This document shows, piece after piece, positions 1-9,538 of a stretch of 64,000 nt of DNA. The DNA is from Maribacter algarum (ex Zhang et al. 2020) (lineage in GTDB: Bacteria; Bacteroidota; Bacteroidia; Flavobacteriales; Flavobacteriaceae). The stretch covers positions 1-64,000 of the forward strand of contig NZ_VATY01000004.1 in assembly GCF_005885635.1 (NCBI RefSeq), given 5' to 3'. How positions within the stretch are numbered: position 1 is the first letter of the stretch; each line of letters starts with the position of its first letter. Both the position numbers and the translations under genes were made by a program. Under the pieces are notes generated by a model that was given only the letters and a program-made list of their open reading frames with translations, was not told where the DNA came from and ran no database searches.

Positions 1-101
1 CCCCAGACCCCCCTCTTGAATCATTATCAACATATGTCTTTAACTTTTGCGACCAAGGGCCTTTAATCTAAAGGACCTTCGGGAGAAAAAGCAAGATTGT
101 C

Positions 102-282
102 ATGACAATGACACATCTTGAATTGCCAACCGACTTGAAATTAATTGTTAGGCAATACAGGAACTGGAAGTACTTTGATTTTAACTATGGAAGAGATGTT
201 TTTTTGAATAAAATCCAATGATCTGCTTGAATCCTTAGGATTATCTGAAGTAGATTATAACCAATACAAGAAAGGTAAGTAG
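102..282 (+). pseudogene. frameshifted remnant of a small unknown ORF
   Basis: An ATG at 102 opens a frame of 39 codons ending in TGA at 219-221. The next frame continues at once with 21 sense codons (starting Asn-Asp-Leu-Leu-Glu-Ser) to TAG at 280-282. Removing one A from the AAAA run near 210-213 would join both into one protein of about 60 residues rich in charged and aromatic residues. This is seen in the sequence. That it is a decayed gene of the neighbouring integrated element is inference. I do not recognise the family. Confidence 0.3.
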
Positions 283-344
283 ATGCGCCCTATTTCGATT
301 TTAATTTACGCTTACCTACCTGGACGCTATAAAATCGAAATAGG
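273..344. repeat. interlocked inverted repeats (pseudoknot-like)
   Basis: A perfect 14-bp inverted repeat has arms at 289-302 and 331-344 (CCTATTTCGATTTT and its complement). A second, 7-bp inverted repeat has arms at 273-279 (AGGTAAG) and 311-317 (CTTACCT). The two pairs cross, which is the geometry of an RNA pseudoknot or a compound recombination or nicking site. No T-run follows on either strand, so it is not an ordinary terminator. It lies just downstream of the integrase gene, inside the putative element. Confidence 0.5.
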
Positions 345-392
345 ATCCCGCGCGGTCAAGTTATGGTAAGATTTGGGGATGGGCTTTTAAAT

Positions 393-1601
393 TTAAAAGT
401 TGACCACTTTATCTAAAGCTTCGTCCTGTTCATCATTCATAAAATTAGCCTGATAAGAAATCGTAGTGGTTATCGAGGAATGACGATACAACTTATGTAG
501 CATTTGAATCGGGATTTTATCTCCCGAGATATTACCAAAGGTGTGCCTCGCAATATGCATACTTAAATTTTTATCTATTCCAACATTTTTGGCAATGCGT
601 TTAAGATGTCGGTTAAAATTTCTAGTTGTAGTCTTAATTCTAGTACGCACCTGTTTCGCATTATTAAAATCAGTGTTTCGAAGCTCCTTAAAAACAAACT
701 CTTCCGAATCATTTGATGACTCTCTATAGATATTCAAAATCAACTTAGCTTTAATCGGTATTCTTAAAGAAACACGTTTATCATTCTTGCTCATACGGTA
801 ATGCAACCGGTAATCACTGAAATCACTCCATCTTAACTGAATTATATCTGTTATTCGAATTCCAGCAAAATAAAAGCTTAAGAGCCAGACGTTCAATGCG
901 TGCTGCTGGGCTTCGGTCAGGCCAACTGCATTTTCCAAAAGTTGAACCTCCTCAACGTTTAATCCAACCTTTTCTGAGTCTGGAAATTTAATCTGATACT
1001 TTCCACGACCGAATGGATAATTATTCCTATCGGCAATAGATTCAGCAATGGCCAAATTATAAATGGTTCTAATAGGAATTATATAGTTCATTACAGTCCG
1101 AAATGCCAATCCTTTTTTGTGAAGAAGATGTGTTTCAAACCTACGAAGTAAATTAACCGTTATACTATTGAAAGGTAATTCTTGATGTTTGGTGAATTCC
1201 AAAAATCGTTCAATTCTACTTTTCTCATTGTCATACCGGTGGAATTGTTTTCTATTTCGAAGGTTTGCGAGATATAATTCTGCCACGGAATAAAAATCAT
1301 GCCTGTTCTTATTCTGAATATTATCCTTTATAGTTTGAACGGATTTATACTCCTTAGAAATTTCTGATTCTAGAAGTTTACTATTTACTTCAGATACCCG
1401 TGTTAATATCAATTGATTTAAATGGGCAGAATTGGGATGTGAACGTTTTACTTTGCACTTGACTTTATCCCACAATTTTTTCTCGATATACTGACCTGTA
1501 TAAATGAAAGATGACCTACGATTTTTAGTTATCCGAATGGCAATTGGATATTTATCGTGTGAATTTTTCTTATTTCTGAGGACAGCTTGTACCGTTGCCA
1601 T
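393..1601 (-). CDS. tyrosine recombinase / integrase (Bacteroidota mobile-element type)
   Basis: 402-residue site-specific recombinase expected to integrate and excise a genomic island. Residues about 1-90 form the arm-type DNA-binding domain of Bacteroidota integrases, about 100-200 a SAM-like core-binding domain, and 215-395 the catalytic domain. The catalytic set is visible: Arg249 (FAGIRITDI), His349 and Arg352 (HIARH), His374 (YRHSS) and nucleophile Tyr383. The start is the ATG at 1599-1601. Three GGTACAA repeats lie just upstream and a tRNA-derived attachment sequence lies about 160 bp upstream, which fits an integrase sitting at the end of its own element. No internal damage is seen, so it is probably functional. 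Confidence 0.93.
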   Translation of the reverse strand: MATVQAVLRNKKNSHDKYPIAIRITKNRRSSFIYTGQYIEKKLWDKVKCKVKRSHPNSAHLNQLILTRVSEVNSKLLESEISKEYKSVQTIKDNIQNKNRHDFYSVAELYLANLRNRKQFHRYDNEKSRIERFLEFTKHQELPFNSITVNLLRRFETHLLHKKGLAFRTVMNYIIPIRTIYNLAIAESIADRNNYPFGRGKYQIKFPDSEKVGLNVEEVQLLENAVGLTEAQQHALNVWLLSFYFAGIRITDIIQLRWSDFSDYRLHYRMSKNDKRVSLRIPIKAKLILNIYRESSNDSEEFVFKELRNTDFNNAKQVRTRIKTTTRNFNRHLKRIAKNVGIDKNLSMHIARHTFGNISGDKIPIQMLHKLYRHSSITTTISYQANFMNDEQDEALDKVVNF

Positions 1602-1620
1602 AACTTATCTTTATTTTAAA

Positions 1621-1652
1621 GGTACAAAATCCTGGGTACAACATAGGTACAA
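1621..1652. repeat. three direct GGTACAA repeats (possible integrase arm sites)
   Basis: GGTACAA occurs at 1621-1627, 1635-1641 and 1646-1652, between the integrase start and the tRNA-derived attachment sequence. Short direct repeats in this position are typical of arm-type sites bound by the N-terminal domain of tyrosine recombinases, and could also autoregulate the integrase promoter. The repeats are seen directly. The role is inferred from position. Confidence 0.5.
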
Positions 1653-1760
1653 CATTTATTGCTTTTAGGCCCTATTATTTGATATCAAACAAAATTAAAA
1701 TATTCATAACTAATTGTATATCAGTATATTTACATTATTTTGATAACATGTGTCGTCTTT

Positions 1761-1804
1761 TTCATAACCCGGAGGCCGTGAGTTCAAGTCTCACTCTCGC
1801 TACT
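1761..1804 (+). other. attachment site: 3' half of an initiator-type tRNA-Met(CAT)
   Basis: From 1761 the sequence reads as the 3' half of a tRNA. It has anticodon CAT at 1763-1765, an AACCCGG anticodon 3' strand as in initiator tRNAs, and a T-arm with stem GTGAG (1778-1782), loop TTCAAGT and stem CTCAC (1790-1794). A 7-nt acceptor 3' strand (1795-1801) and discriminator A follow. The matching 5' half is absent: the bases before 1761 do not pair with the anticodon or acceptor strands. A displaced tRNA 3' end next to an integrase is the standard signature of an att site for an element lying to the left. No CCA is encoded. Confidence 0.7.
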
Positions 1805-1810
1805 AGTAAT

Positions 1811-1844
1811 AAAGGGACTTCAATTTTTGGAGTCCCTTTTTCTT
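1811..1844 (+). terminator. intrinsic terminator after the tRNA-derived sequence
   Basis: The stem AAAGGGACTTC (1811-1821) pairs, with one wobble, to GGAGTCCCTTT (1829-1839) and a T-rich tail follows. It was probably the native terminator of the tRNA gene from which the attachment fragment derives, which supports placing the chromosomal side to the right of 1761. Confidence 0.7.
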
Positions 1845-2234
1845 TTAGTAATAATGGAAACAACGTTTTTGGGATTTTTGGTTAAAAGAAAATTTTGTCA
1901 TCAATTATACTAACAAGGAATTCTATTTACATCATAAAAATGCCGGATAGAAGAATCAAGAGTTGAAAAAAAGAAGGAGGGAAAAATAATAGTAACAAAT
2001 CCATAAGAGAATTTTGGATTTGCTTCTAAGTCGCTTGCATCTAGGGAAATACCATTGACTCACCTAGAATAAAAAAAGTAATGAATAACAATGAATTAAA
2101 TGCCAAGACAGGAAAGACTATACTTGAACCGTCTTAGTGTTTAATTTAGTATTTTGTATCGAAAGTCGTGAGTTAATTTTATTCGCTTATGCTATTGTGC
2201 AAACCCCTGGCATAAGTTCAAAACAAGTAAAAGA
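1845..2234. other. non-coding stretch before the TetR gene
   Basis: No convincing gene is seen here. A 7-bp hairpin (CAAATCC at 1996-2002, GGATTTG at 2016-2022) lies in the middle. Near the right end TTATG, ATTGTGC and AAAC (2187-2204) recur in the same order upstream of the hydrolase gene at 4342. An imperfect inverted repeat TTATGC...GCATAA (2187-2216) could be an operator for the TetR gene, but this is only a guess from position. Confidence 0.4.
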
Positions 2235-2768
2235 ATGATTACACCGAAAGAAACTTGGATACAAAAAGGTTATGAAATATATGCTTTAAACGGATTGGAA
2301 TCTCTTAAAGTCGAACAACTAGCCAAAGCCGTCGAAGTTAGTAAATCTTCTTTTTACCACTATTTTGCCGACCTTGAATGCTTTTTAGAAAATTTGTTTG
2401 ACCATCATTTCAAAAGGTTTTCGGTTCTTTCTAAAAAAGAGGCAAACTGTAAATCAATACACCCAGAATTATTAGACGTTCTAATCGAGCATAAAATAGA
2501 CTTGCTATTTCATCGTCAATTAAGAATAAACAGAAACGATAAAGGGACCGAGGCCGCATTATTAAGGTCAAGTCAAATATTAGGCAACTATGGAGTAATG
2601 TTATGGGCAAAGGATATAAACTTAAAGTTGACAACGAATCAACTAAAAGGTTTGTTTGAAATAGCTACGGAAGATTTTTATATGCAGATACACAAAGATA
2701 ATTTTCATCGCAAATTTCTTTCAGAATACTTTGAAAATTTAACTCGAATTTCAAACAGATTTGTTTGA
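2235..2768 (+). CDS. TetR/AcrR-family transcriptional regulator
   Basis: 177-residue one-component repressor-type protein. Residues about 8-54 form the TetR DNA-binding domain, with the helix-turn-helix around 25-45 (VEQLAKAVEVSKSSFYHYF). This matches the family pattern in which a Tyr/Phe-rich helix ends the motif. The rest is the variable helical ligand-binding and dimerisation domain. It starts at ATG 2235 with no clear ribosome binding site. The next genes (membrane protein and SnoaL-like protein) run in the same direction 72 bp later and are candidate targets. The ligand cannot be inferred. Confidence 0.88.
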   Translation: MITPKETWIQKGYEIYALNGLESLKVEQLAKAVEVSKSSFYHYFADLECFLENLFDHHFKRFSVLSKKEANCKSIHPELLDVLIEHKIDLLFHRQLRINRNDKGTEAALLRSSQILGNYGVMLWAKDINLKLTTNQLKGLFEIATEDFYMQIHKDNFHRKFLSEYFENLTRISNRFV

Positions 2769-2840
2769 ATTGTACGCTACCGGCTAAAATAACAACACAA
2801 TCATTGACATCTTTGTCTGACCAATTTAAAATGAATTATC

Positions 2841-3275
2841 ATGTCGGGCAAAACTCACAAAATCTGGTTAAAGATTTCTTCCATTTTATCGATGTTGTAT
2901 GCCGCTTTGTTTTTCTTAGGGTCAATACCTAAGACGAAAGGAGCAATAGAGTTTGTTCTTGATATTTCAAGTTGGCCTTTTGATAATGTCCAGAACTACG
3001 ATGCTAACACTACTGAATTTTTATCTGCTATTTCAGGAGGAATTTTATTTGGATGGGCAATTTTAATATGGCTCTTGTCATCAAAAATTTATGATCTAGC
3101 GCCTGAACAAGTGCGAAAAATCGTATTGATTAGCTTACTATCTTGGTTTGTCGTTGATAGTTCTGGTTCAATATTCTCAGGTAATTCCAATAATGCAGTA
3201 ACAAATATATTCTTGCTAATTATACTAGTTGGACCACTATGGGTTCCTGCAAAAAACATAAAATATGCCACTTAA
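2841..3275 (+). CDS. small four-helix membrane protein of unknown function
   Basis: 144 residues with about four hydrophobic segments: 10-30, 60-83, 92-108 and 117-135. A short loop containing Trp and Asp residues separates the first two. I do not recognise the family. Its 3' end overlaps the following SnoaL-like gene by 11 nt, so the two are probably co-translated, and both follow a TetR regulator. It could be a ligand-responsive membrane protein controlled by that regulator, but nothing in the sequence fixes a function. Confidence 0.72.
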   Translation: MSGKTHKIWLKISSILSMLYAALFFLGSIPKTKGAIEFVLDISSWPFDNVQNYDANTTEFLSAISGGILFGWAILIWLLSSKIYDLAPEQVRKIVLISLLSWFVVDSSGSIFSGNSNNAVTNIFLLIILVGPLWVPAKNIKYAT

Positions 3276-3642
3276 AAAAACTATAGAACGTTTTATAGAA
3301 GCAGTTGAAAATGACCCTCATGACCAGGTAATTGAAAGGTTTTATACCATTGATGCCTCAATTCAAGAAAATCAGAATCCTCCAAGAATTGGGTTAGAAA
3401 ATTTGGTTGCCTATGAAAGAAACATACTAAATAAAGCTTCTTTTGTTAGTTCGAAATACCAAAAGCCTTTCTTTCAAATAGAAGATAAAGTTGTCATACT
3501 ATGGAATTTCAAATTTGAATGGAAAGATGGCACAATCTCTGAAATCAATGAAATAGCTTATCAAAAATGGAAGGGAGAAAAAATTTACCAGGAGCAGTTT
3601 TATTATGACCCAAAGCAGTTTATGCCAAGCAAGAAAAACTAG
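3265..3642 (+). CDS. SnoaL-like / NTF2-fold protein
   Basis: 125 residues with the layout of a SnoaL-like NTF2-fold domain. An N-terminal helix (RFIEAVENDPHDQVIERFY) is followed by 'DASIQENQNPPRIGLENLVAYE' style sequence, then strands ending with a Trp-rich segment and QEQFYYDP near the end. The family includes small-molecule isomerases, cyclases and binding proteins in the cytoplasm, and the substrate cannot be predicted. The start codon lies inside the preceding membrane-protein gene (11-nt overlap), which points to translational coupling. Confidence 0.72.
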   Translation: MPLKKTIERFIEAVENDPHDQVIERFYTIDASIQENQNPPRIGLENLVAYERNILNKASFVSSKYQKPFFQIEDKVVILWNFKFEWKDGTISEINEIAYQKWKGEKIYQEQFYYDPKQFMPSKKN

Positions 3643-3762
3643 CTAAAACTTAAAGAAACGTAAAAAGCATCATCCCATTTATGATAATTTGATTGAATGG
3701 TCTTTACCGAATATTATACCAAAAAAAAGCAACGTAAATACTTACCAATAAAAATTAAGGAA

Positions 3763-4167
3763 ATGGACATTCAGTACGCATACACAATTCTCTACGTAAA
3801 AGATGTACCAAGAACAATGGAATTCTACAACAAAGCATTTGGATTTAAACAGAAATTGTTAACACCTGAAAATGATTATGGTGAAATCGAATCAGGGTCG
3901 ACAACAATCGCATTTGCAAACTTTGAACTGGGTAATTCAAACTTTAGAAAAGGTTTTATAAAGAGCAACTTGAATGAAAAGCCGTTTGGAATTGAATTGG
4001 CCTTAACAACTTCAGATGTGGAAAAAGTAATGCGAGATGCAATTAAAAATGGTGCCGAGCTTTTGGAAGAAAGCGTAACAAAACCATGGGGTCAACAAGT
4101 TGGTTATTTAAGAGATTTAAACGGATTCATTATTGAAGTTTGTACGCCAATACAAAATCAGGGATAG
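3763..4167 (+). CDS. VOC-family protein (glyoxalase/bleomycin-resistance fold)
   Basis: 134 residues from ATG 3763, which follows AAGGA and begins MDIQYAYTILYVKDV, the usual first strand of VOC proteins. An upstream in-frame ATG at 3697 would add 22 lysine-rich residues unlike the family and is rejected. Two beta-alpha-beta-beta-beta modules are visible, the second ending DLNGFIIEVCTP. Family members bind a divalent metal and act as glyoxalases, dioxygenases or drug-binding proteins. The usual ligand positions are only partly clear here, so substrate and metal use are unknown. It is a solitary gene with long flanking gaps. Confidence 0.8.
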   Translation: MDIQYAYTILYVKDVPRTMEFYNKAFGFKQKLLTPENDYGEIESGSTTIAFANFELGNSNFRKGFIKSNLNEKPFGIELALTTSDVEKVMRDAIKNGAELLEESVTKPWGQQVGYLRDLNGFIIEVCTPIQNQG

Positions 4168-4285
4168 AAAAATCAACATCTTAGAGATATATGATATTAA
4201 TGTGCTGTTGATTTAGTTAGTAGCTTGACCTGTTTTGTGTTTGAACGAAGTGTATAAGGCTCCAAAAGTAATTGTCATATAGTTG

Positions 4286-4309
4286 TAACGGCTCATTCAT
4301 AAACCGTTA
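4286..4309. repeat. short hairpin with a motif shared with the TetR upstream region
   Basis: TAACGG (4286-4291) and CCGTTA (4304-4309) form a perfect 6-bp stem. Immediately after come TTATG, ATTTGTGC and AAAC (4307-4328), the same series of blocks found at 2187-2204 before the TetR gene. Repeated blocks between unrelated single genes may mark cassette-like boundaries. This is an observation with only two copies in the window. Confidence 0.35.
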
Positions 4310-4341
4310 TGAAGCATTTGTGCTAAACTCTAGATTAATCA

Positions 4342-5205
4342 ATGAAAATAGCTGAGATAGACGGAAATCAAATTGAGTACGAAGATTTTGGAAAAGGGAA
4401 TCATATGTTATTTATTCATGGGGCTTTCGCAAGCGGAAAAACCTGGAGGAAAGTAATACCTGAACTATCTAAACATTTTCATTGTATAGTTCCCGAATGG
4501 CCTTTTGGTGGACATAAAATACCCATATCTAGCAGGCTAGACTTCTCACCTGTTGGAATTGCAGACCTAATTTCCAAATTTTTGAGAACACTTGATTTGC
4601 GCAATGTTATTATTGTTGCCAACGATACGGGAGGAGCATATGCGCAAGTCTTTACCGCAAAATATGGTGAGAGAGTTACTCATTTGATTTTGAGCAATTG
4701 TGAGGGATTTGAAGTTTTTCCCCCTAAAAAATTCAAGTCGTTAAAAAGCTTGGTAAAAATACCGGGTTACTTGTGGGTTCTTTCCAAGGTTTTCAGCTAC
4801 AAGCCATCTTTAAAATGGGACATGACATTCGGTTTGTTAAGTCATACTTTGAAAAAGGAAGAAATTTTCGATTTATATGTAAAATACTTTGTTGCCAGTA
4901 AACGGATAAGAAGAGATTTCAAAAAATTGGCAATAGAATGGCATCCAAAATATACTGCAAAAGCCAGTAAAGAACTGACCGAATTCGATAAACCAACGCT
5001 AATTTTATGGGGTATGGACGACTTAGAACTTTTTCCAATTGAATTAGGCAAAAGATTACATTCCATTTTTTCAAATTCCACTTTTGTGGAAATTAGTAAC
5101 TCCAAAACGTATGTCCAAGAGGATAATCCACAGATATTTATAGCAAGTATCAAAGAATTCGTGAAAGACTTACCTAATGGCAAAATACCCTATGAAAAGC
5201 CTTAG
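4342..5205 (+). CDS. alpha/beta hydrolase, haloalkane dehalogenase/epoxide hydrolase-like, catalytic His missing
   Basis: 287 residues with an alpha/beta-hydrolase fold: oxyanion HG at 26-27, an Asp-type nucleophile elbow ANDTGG (Asp95), a helical cap at about 130-205, and an acid-strand region WGMDDLELFP (Asp226/227). An Asp nucleophile places it with haloalkane dehalogenase and epoxide hydrolase relatives. In that group the catalytic His sits just before a QEDNP motif. Here the motif is TYVQEDNP, with Thr256 where His is expected. No signal peptide is present. It may be inactive or use another base. Long non-coding flanks suggest a single-gene transcript. Confidence 0.82.
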   Translation: MKIAEIDGNQIEYEDFGKGNHMLFIHGAFASGKTWRKVIPELSKHFHCIVPEWPFGGHKIPISSRLDFSPVGIADLISKFLRTLDLRNVIIVANDTGGAYAQVFTAKYGERVTHLILSNCEGFEVFPPKKFKSLKSLVKIPGYLWVLSKVFSYKPSLKWDMTFGLLSHTLKKEEIFDLYVKYFVASKRIRRDFKKLAIEWHPKYTAKASKELTEFDKPTLILWGMDDLELFPIELGKRLHSIFSNSTFVEISNSKTYVQEDNPQIFIASIKEFVKDLPNGKIPYEKP

Positions 5206-5345
5206 TCGAGTAAATTAATGTCATTCTACATTTATTTTTGCCTTAAACTACCTTTTTTGTTTCTTCAATGTCCAATCAAATAAAAAGAGATTCGGATACC
5301 CTTAAGATTTGCTATCTTTCCTTACTCTTTAAACCAACATTGAAA

Positions 5346-6983
5346 ATGAAAAAGATACTACTACTTTCCATATATCTATTTTTTTCCACCCTATCTGCAA
5401 AAGCTCAGAATGAGTCTAATAACAAGTATTTAAATTTGGTAAGACTTTTTAAGGAATGGCGTTCTTTCGAAACACCTCCGTTAAGAGATGGAGCCCCAGA
5501 TTATACCGTTAAAACTTTTGAAAATCGCTGGCCAAAATTTAAAGCATTACAGAAACAGTTAATAGCGATTGATACGACGAATTGGTCAATTGAGAATCAG
5601 GTCGATTGGATGCTAGTTTGGGCTGAGATGAATGGCTACGATTTTAACCATCGTGTTCTAAAGCCCTGGGTACGCGACCCTGCTTATTACAAAAGTGTTT
5701 GGATTAGTAAAAGTGATGTTCCAGCTCATGAAGGACCTACACATCACGCAACAACTGAACTATGGACGTATTCGTTTCCATTGTCAAAAGATGAAAAGAA
5801 AAGACTATTGGCTGACTTGGCCGTCATTCCTTCTTTAAATGCGCAGGCAAAGATAAACTTGACCGGAAATGCCAAGGAATTATGGATAGCAGGAATCCGG
5901 GATATCGAAAGACAAAGCGCTGTGCTCAGGAATTTCAAGGAAAAAGAAGAAATCAAAAATGAAAAAAAAATTGTCACGGCGGTCAATACAGCAATAGAAG
6001 CGACCGATGATTTGGTTTCATGGTTAAAGACAGAAGGGAAAAATAAGACAGGTCCTTCCGGAATCGGCAAAGAAAACTATACCTGGTATTTGCAAAATGT
6101 ACATTTGGTGCCTTTAACTTGGGATGATGAAGTATTGCTTCTAAAAAGAGAGCTATCCCGTGCTTGGACTGCTCTAAAGTTAGAGGAACATCGAAATCGT
6201 AAACTCCCTGAACTGGTAGACGCCAATTCACCTGAAGCCTACGATAAGATGGCTGATAATGCTGCAAAAAGTCTCTTGGATTTCTTAGACCAGCAGGAAA
6301 TCGTGACTGTAAAACCTTATTTTGAACCTGCGCTACGAGAACATCTTGGAGAGTACATTCCCAGAGAAAAGCGTAACTTTTTTTATATAGGAGAACATTA
6401 TGACCCTAGACCTCTATACTCACATTTTTATCATTGGTTTGAATTAGCGCGTATGGATCTTGAACCTCATAAAAGTGAGGTAAGACGAGGTCCTCTACTC
6501 TACAATATTTTTGATTCACGAAATGAAGGTACGGCAACGGCTGTTGAAGAAATGTTTTTGCAAGCCGGTTTATATGATGACAGTCCTAGGAGCAAAGAAA
6601 TCGTTTATATTATGATAGCGCAGCGGGCGGCAAGAGGTTTAGGTTCATTATATGCCCATGCTAATGAAATGACCATGGAGGAAGCAGGAAGTATCCACTC
6701 AGAGTACACCCCCCGCGGCTGGATGAAAACCGAAAAAGAACTCTTAATTTTTGAGCAACATTTATACTTGCGCCAACCTGGTTACGGCACCAGCTATATT
6801 ACTGGTAAGTACCTTTTGGAAAATGCCATGGCGGAATACGCCAAAATGAAAGAGTCTCAAGATAAAGATTTTGTTACGCGCGAGTTCTTTGACACCTTAA
6901 ATAGCATAGGGAATATCCCAATTTCGTTAGGGCACTGGCAAATGACAGGCAGTAATGTTAATCTTGAGTATCTGAAAAACTAA
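5346..6983 (+). CDS. secreted DUF885-like protein, canonical zinc motif not seen
   Basis: 545 residues from ATG 5346, which begins a clear signal peptide ([20 protein letters not shown], cleavage near Ala20-Gln21). An upstream in-frame ATG at 5268 would bury this signal and is rejected. The C-terminal [14 protein letters not shown] (476-489) and [16 protein letters not shown] (393-408) resemble the PG-x-A-x-Y-x-x-G and EGWA-x-Y-x-E motifs of DUF885, a family related to metallocarboxypeptidases. The HExxPGHH motif expected before the latter is absent: the equivalent stretch reads [15 protein letters not shown]. It is probably exported to the periplasm. Catalytic activity is uncertain. Confidence 0.7.
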   Translation: MKKILLLSIYLFFSTLSAKAQNESNNKYLNLVRLFKEWRSFETPPLRDGAPDYTVKTFENRWPKFKALQKQLIAIDTTNWSIENQVDWMLVWAEMNGYDFNHRVLKPWVRDPAYYKSVWISKSDVPAHEGPTHHATTELWTYSFPLSKDEKKRLLADLAVIPSLNAQAKINLTGNAKELWIAGIRDIERQSAVLRNFKEKEEIKNEKKIVTAVNTAIEATDDLVSWLKTEGKNKTGPSGIGKENYTWYLQNVHLVPLTWDDEVLLLKRELSRAWTALKLEEHRNRKLPELVDANSPEAYDKMADNAAKSLLDFLDQQEIVTVKPYFEPALREHLGEYIPREKRNFFYIGEHYDPRPLYSHFYHWFELARMDLEPHKSEVRRGPLLYNIFDSRNEGTATAVEEMFLQAGLYDDSPRSKEIVYIMIAQRAARGLGSLYAHANEMTMEEAGSIHSEYTPRGWMKTEKELLIFEQHLYLRQPGYGTSYITGKYLLENAMAEYAKMKESQDKDFVTREFFDTLNSIGNIPISLGHWQMTGSNVNLEYLKN

Positions 6984-7087
6984 GTGTTTGAAATAATGGA
7001 AGATACAAACTTAAAATAATGCTAACAATTACTCTGGATTTAAAAATAGATGTAGATATTATGTACTTTTAAACTAAGATTAATGTG

Positions 7088-7447
7088 ATGAAAAAAGCCT
7101 TTACCATAGTTTTACTTATTTCTAGTGCAATAGCATTCGCACAGCAATCACCAAAAACATTCAGCGGTGGTGTATTTAACTACAATTCGAATACACCAGG
7201 TATTACGAAACCTAGTTTAAATATGACCCCCTTTAAATTGGAGGATTTTATGGGAAAAACCAATTCCCTGACTGAGCGCCTTAGAAAATCAAATAGGCAG
7301 CGAGAAAAACCGGTTGACAATATGCCTATTTTTGCACCAGAAGGAAAGTTCTTTTTAAAAATATATAAGGTAGATGAGGATATCGATCATAAACTCAAAA
7401 TTTTTGAGTTTGAGCAATCAAAGTATAACTCGAGAAATCTTGGTTAG
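7088..7447 (+). CDS. small secreted protein of unknown function
   Basis: 119 residues from ATG 7088 (an in-frame GTG lies directly before it). Residues 1-19 are a signal peptide ending IAFAQQ. The mature part is about 100 residues, polar and basic, with no cysteine and no recognised domain. It lies between the DUF885-like gene and ligA, and its stop is only 3 nt from the convergent ligA stop. It is probably a periplasmic or surface protein. Function unknown. Confidence 0.65.
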   Translation: MKKAFTIVLLISSAIAFAQQSPKTFSGGVFNYNSNTPGITKPSLNMTPFKLEDFMGKTNSLTERLRKSNRQREKPVDNMPIFAPEGKFFLKIYKVDEDIDHKLKIFEFEQSKYNSRNLG

Positions 7448-7450
7448 ACC

Positions 7451-9445
<1,995 letters not shown>

Positions 9446-9500
9446 TTAATACCGTTATTCTTTATAAAATAAGGGGTTTTTACAATGACCATTGTGCAAA

Positions 9501-9535
9501 ACCCACCCCGCCTTCGGCACCCCTCCCCGGAGAGG
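9501..9535. repeat. GC-rich intergenic repeat-like segment
   Basis: A C/G-rich block (CCACCCCGCCTTCGGCACCC, then CTCCCCGGAGAGG) stands out in AT-rich surroundings between the LOG-family gene and ligA. It contains CCTTCGG and the partial palindrome CTCCCCGGAGAG, so it can fold into two small hairpins. Its composition is that of a dispersed intergenic repeat, but only one copy was noticed in this window. Confidence 0.4.
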
Positions 9536-9538
9536 ATA

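Noticed and set aside
1679-1885. 68-residue ORF across the tRNA fragment
   Set aside because: It is explained by the tRNA 3' half and its terminator hairpin; the translation has no protein-like features.
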